From Draconibacterium aestuarii (lineage in GTDB: Bacteria > Bacteroidota > Bacteroidia > Bacteroidales > Prolixibacteraceae), in the NCBI GenBank assembly GCA_026671195.1, contig JAPOHD010000013.1, positions 62,001 through 126,000 on the forward strand: a DNA stretch of 64,000 nt. The letters run 5' to 3'. Positions 61,978 through 64,000 of this stretch are shown here, in pieces; position 1 is the first letter of the stretch, and each line of letters opens with the position of its first letter. The notes under the pieces were generated by a model. It was not told the origin of the DNA, made no database searches, and saw only the letters and a program-made list of their open reading frames with translations. The position numbers and the translations under genes were made by a program.

Positions 61978-62901
61978 TTACAATTCTTTTATGGTTGTAT
62001 TCAATTTAAAATTCAGTTTTTTCCGGAGGGTTTCCGTTTCTCCCATCCTAAACATCTGCTGTAAGTTTTTATGGCGGTTTTTATTGTGCTGGCAAAAAAG
62101 CTCAACACCTGCTTTGTAGTCACACCCGTTTAGCTGCCACAAATACAAATCAAAAATCCGGTCTTTCGGATAATCCTTTTCAAAGCGGCTTTTGCTGGTA
62201 AAGTTTTCTATCAGCCACCACTTTAAACTGCGGTTCAGCCCCAAATCGTTAAAGCTCATAAAGTCGGCAGCTGCCAAACGTTCGTTCAGTTGCTCTACGG
62301 TATAGTGACTAAAAACCGTTCGTTTCTGATCAATCAGAAAGGGTGCATCGGGGTACATCACATTTCCGTAAAGGCTTTTCATGGTGTAGCCAATATCATC
62401 TTTGTAATTAAACTGCTCAACAATTTCAGGAAAATGGGTTTTATTAAAAATAATGGGAGTGTGGCAGTCAAAGTGTAAGGTTGTATAACCTTTGCGCTCC
62501 AAAATTTCCTTGGTACGTTTTAACCGGCCTCTCCAAAAATTCAGCTTCCAGTAATCGGCATTAAAAGTGCACATGTCGCCTTTGTGTAGTGGAGGCACAT
62601 CTTCAATATTCATCGGGTTCAATACCAGGTGATCGTCGTTTATAAACAAAAAGTCATCGCTCAGCCGTTTATCGTTGCAGGCAGCCAGCACTTTGGTAAT
62701 AATATTCCCGTCGGCATTTAGTCCGGGTTCAAAAATATCTGCTGCCGGTATGTGTATTATGTTTTGCAAAAAAGCAGGGCACTGGCCAACCACAAACACT
62801 TTGCCCACATTACGCAGGTTTTTTTCGATGCTTCTCAGGCTAAAACGTATCTCGTTATCGTTCCAGCCACTTCCGGTTCCCAGTACATAAACTATGTCCA
62901 T
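61978..62901 (-). CDS. Stealth/capsule-phosphotransferase-like glycosyltransferase
   Basis: 307 residues from the ATG 62901, which overlaps the upstream stop as TAATG; an ATG five codons earlier is possible. MDIVYVLGTGSGWNDNEIRF opens the protein, and FLFINDDHLVLNPMNIEDVP resembles the SDxFxxxNDD block of Stealth-type sugar-phosphate transferases. LHFDCHTPIIFNKTHF is another conserved-looking block. The C-terminal ~50 residues are the module shared with its neighbour. A role in modifying virion or host glycans is inferred. Confidence 0.7.
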   Translation of the reverse strand: MDIVYVLGTGSGWNDNEIRFSLRSIEKNLRNVGKVFVVGQCPAFLQNIIHIPAADIFEPGLNADGNIITKVLAACNDKRLSDDFLFINDDHLVLNPMNIEDVPPLHKGDMCTFNADYWKLNFWRGRLKRTKEILERKGYTTLHFDCHTPIIFNKTHFPEIVEQFNYKDDIGYTMKSLYGNVMYPDAPFLIDQKRTVFSHYTVEQLNERLAAADFMSFNDLGLNRSLKWWLIENFTSKSRFEKDYPKDRIFDLYLWQLNGCDYKAGVELFCQHNKNRHKNLQQMFRMGETETLRKKLNFKLNTTIKEL

Positions 62902-63797
62902 TACAGTGTTTTCCATAAGTCAATATATTTCTGAAAATTGGTAATGTAATTCACATTTTCAACTGCCCACTGGCGGTAATAAATTTGGTTGTTGTCGTTA
63001 TACAACTCCAGTTCGCGGGTAATAAACTGCGGTAATGCCGGTTGGTGGTTGCGGTAGCGCCCCGAAAAGTTACATTTTACATACTCGTCAATGTTTTGCG
63101 GAGTAACCATTCCATCGGCCAGTGTTTTTTTTATGTAGGGTCGATGATCGATCACTAAAACCGGTCTTCCACAGGCCAATGCTTCATAAGCTCCTCTGCC
63201 CAGCGATACAACCAAATCGTTTTGCCATATTTCTTTTTGTACTTCCCAAACCGGGTTCTTGTATTTGTTCAGGGTTTTAAACTGAATTCCTTTGCGGGTA
63301 AAAATGGCATGTAGCTGTTTGTTTAACACATCCGAGTGCGACAACGACAAAACCGATCGTATGCGCGGAGCCAAAACCGTACGATCTTTAAACCGGTTGG
63401 TATCAACGGCGTTTAGTATTACCTTAATCGGGCGGTTAAAACCAAGCAGGTTTACCAGGTGGTTTTTTACTTCTTCACTTATGGCAACATGTGCCTGTGC
63501 CCATTCGCTGGGTTGTTCCAGTTGTGGAAAAATACCATGGCAGGTTTGTATAATTGGTCCGCGGTTAACACAATGTTTTATGGTGCTGTTGTGGTTGGCC
63601 AAAATCAAATCGTAACTATCCGATAATTGTTGCTTTACTCCAAAATCTTTTTCAATGCGCTCGCTTACTATGCCTGCATGATTGGTAAACAAATCAACAT
63701 CAAACCCAAATTCTTTGGCGGCTTTTACCAGTGTATAGGTAAAAGTTTCGCTGCCGCCGAGTTTTTTCAGCCAGTGGTTAGTTATCAGTAGTTTCAT
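62901..63797 (-). CDS. Glycosyltransferase (GT-B, family 4-like)
   Basis: 298 residues. The N-terminal Rossmann start LLITNHWLKKLGGSETFTYT has the GG-S-E motif of GT4 enzymes. VAISEEVKNHLVNLLGF and VILNAVDTNRFKDRT mark the domain linker. VVSLGRGAYEALACGRPVLV carries the E-x7-E-like nucleotide-sugar-binding region. It is cytoplasmic. It overlaps both neighbours (ATGA upstream, TAATG downstream), so it belongs to the terminase-side operon. Confidence 0.85.
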   Translation of the reverse strand: MKLLITNHWLKKLGGSETFTYTLVKAAKEFGFDVDLFTNHAGIVSERIEKDFGVKQQLSDSYDLILANHNSTIKHCVNRGPIIQTCHGIFPQLEQPSEWAQAHVAISEEVKNHLVNLLGFNRPIKVILNAVDTNRFKDRTVLAPRIRSVLSLSHSDVLNKQLHAIFTRKGIQFKTLNKYKNPVWEVQKEIWQNDLVVSLGRGAYEALACGRPVLVIDHRPYIKKTLADGMVTPQNIDEYVKCNFSGRYRNHQPALPQFITRELELYNDNNQIYYRQWAVENVNYITNFQKYIDLWKTL

Positions 63798-64000
63798 AAA
63801 TGAGCTATTAATATATATTCGTTCAGCATATTATAATCAACATCAGGATTTTGGTAGGTTGCTAAATTTGCCGGATAAACAGCAACACTTGAAAAATTTC
63901 GGGCGATATGCATAATTTCATCAAGAGAAAATTTATGAACGAATTTTGTTTCCTTATATATTTTACTTTCCACCCGAGGAAATTGAATAATTGCAATACC
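63794..64000 (-). CDS. Partial gene upstream of the glycosyltransferases
   Basis: Only the last 68 codons are in the window; the frame enters from the right edge and stops at 63794-63796, overlapping the next ATG as ATGA. The visible end (FSLDEIMHIARNFSSVAVYP, then NMLNEYILIAHL) does not reveal a family. Context suggests another sugar-metabolism or transferase gene. Confidence 0.6.
   Translation of the reverse strand, partial: GIAIIQFPRVESKIYKETKFVHKFSLDEIMHIARNFSSVAVYPANLATYQNPDVDYNMLNEYILIAHL

Larger units (their letters stand above)
28622..64000. mobile_element. Tailed-phage prophage integrated at tRNA-Arg (right end outside window)
   Basis: Starting beside tRNA-Arg, the segment carries a tyrosine integrase on the plus strand. 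About forty minus-strand phage and cargo genes follow: lysis, tail, tape measure, connector, portal, accessory, terminase and glycosyltransferase modules. Gene order, tight spacing and the long tape-measure gene fit a siphovirus-like temperate phage. The right attachment site, repressor and replication genes are not in the window, so the exact extent is unknown. The left boundary is inferred from the usual integration into a tRNA 3' end. Confidence 0.9.

Noticed and set aside
28622-64000. An integrative conjugative element instead of a phage
   Set aside because: No relaxase, Tra proteins or coupling ATPase are seen, while terminase, portal, tape measure and endolysin are.

Overview
The window looks like a chromosome segment of a Bacteroidota bacterium, probably a Bacteroidales/Marinilabiliales-type anaerobe. 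The signs are promoters of the TAnnTTTG (-7) class, a FeoA-FeoB fusion, a short primary sigma factor without region 1.1, a ThrA/ApgM/ThrC threonine cluster and BtuB/BtuG-type surface proteins. The genus cannot be fixed from sequence reading alone.

Region 1 (1-11.5 kb): a partial sugar-nucleotidyltransferase gene on the minus strand, then a cobalamin locus on the plus strand. A cobalamin riboswitch (1385-1572) precedes btuB, a BtuG-like beta-propeller lipoprotein and a small secreted protein resembling the C-terminal domain of transcobalamin. After a terminator come cobU, cobT, cobS, cobC, cobQ and cbiB, the enzymes of corrinoid amidation and nucleotide-loop assembly. Between cobT and cobS lies an array of nineteen 21-bp repeat units with no indels.

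Region 2 (11.5-28.6 kb): four near-identical short minus-strand units, each with a promoter-like box and an intrinsic terminator, which I read as a small-RNA array. Housekeeping genes follow: floA, nfeD, clpS, a SPOR-domain protein, bcp, recA, thrA, an ApgM-family gene, thrC, rpoD, rpe, feoAB with its Cys-rich partner, a thiamine-binding protein and tRNA-Arg(ACG).

Region 3 (28.6-64 kb, open at the right edge): a temperate tailed-phage prophage with its tyrosine integrase beside tRNA-Arg. Apart from the integrase, all its genes are on the minus strand. In transcription order they are: glycosyltransferases, a PLD-like protein, small terminase-like proteins, large terminase, an accessory block, portal, head-tail connectors, tail assembly proteins, tape measure, tail tip/fibres, and a lysis cassette. 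The accessory block holds small genes with structured leaders, AbiH, RadC, GP88-like, a methylase-like protein and a secreted serine protease. I find no recognisable major capsid protein. Five intergenic gaps ahead of late operons carry the same promoter-like arrangement: a TGTCCTTT box, exactly 20 nt, then a TAnnTTTG-like box. Three cargo genes have a copied plus-strand promoter element at or just beyond their 3' ends, pointing antisense into the gene.
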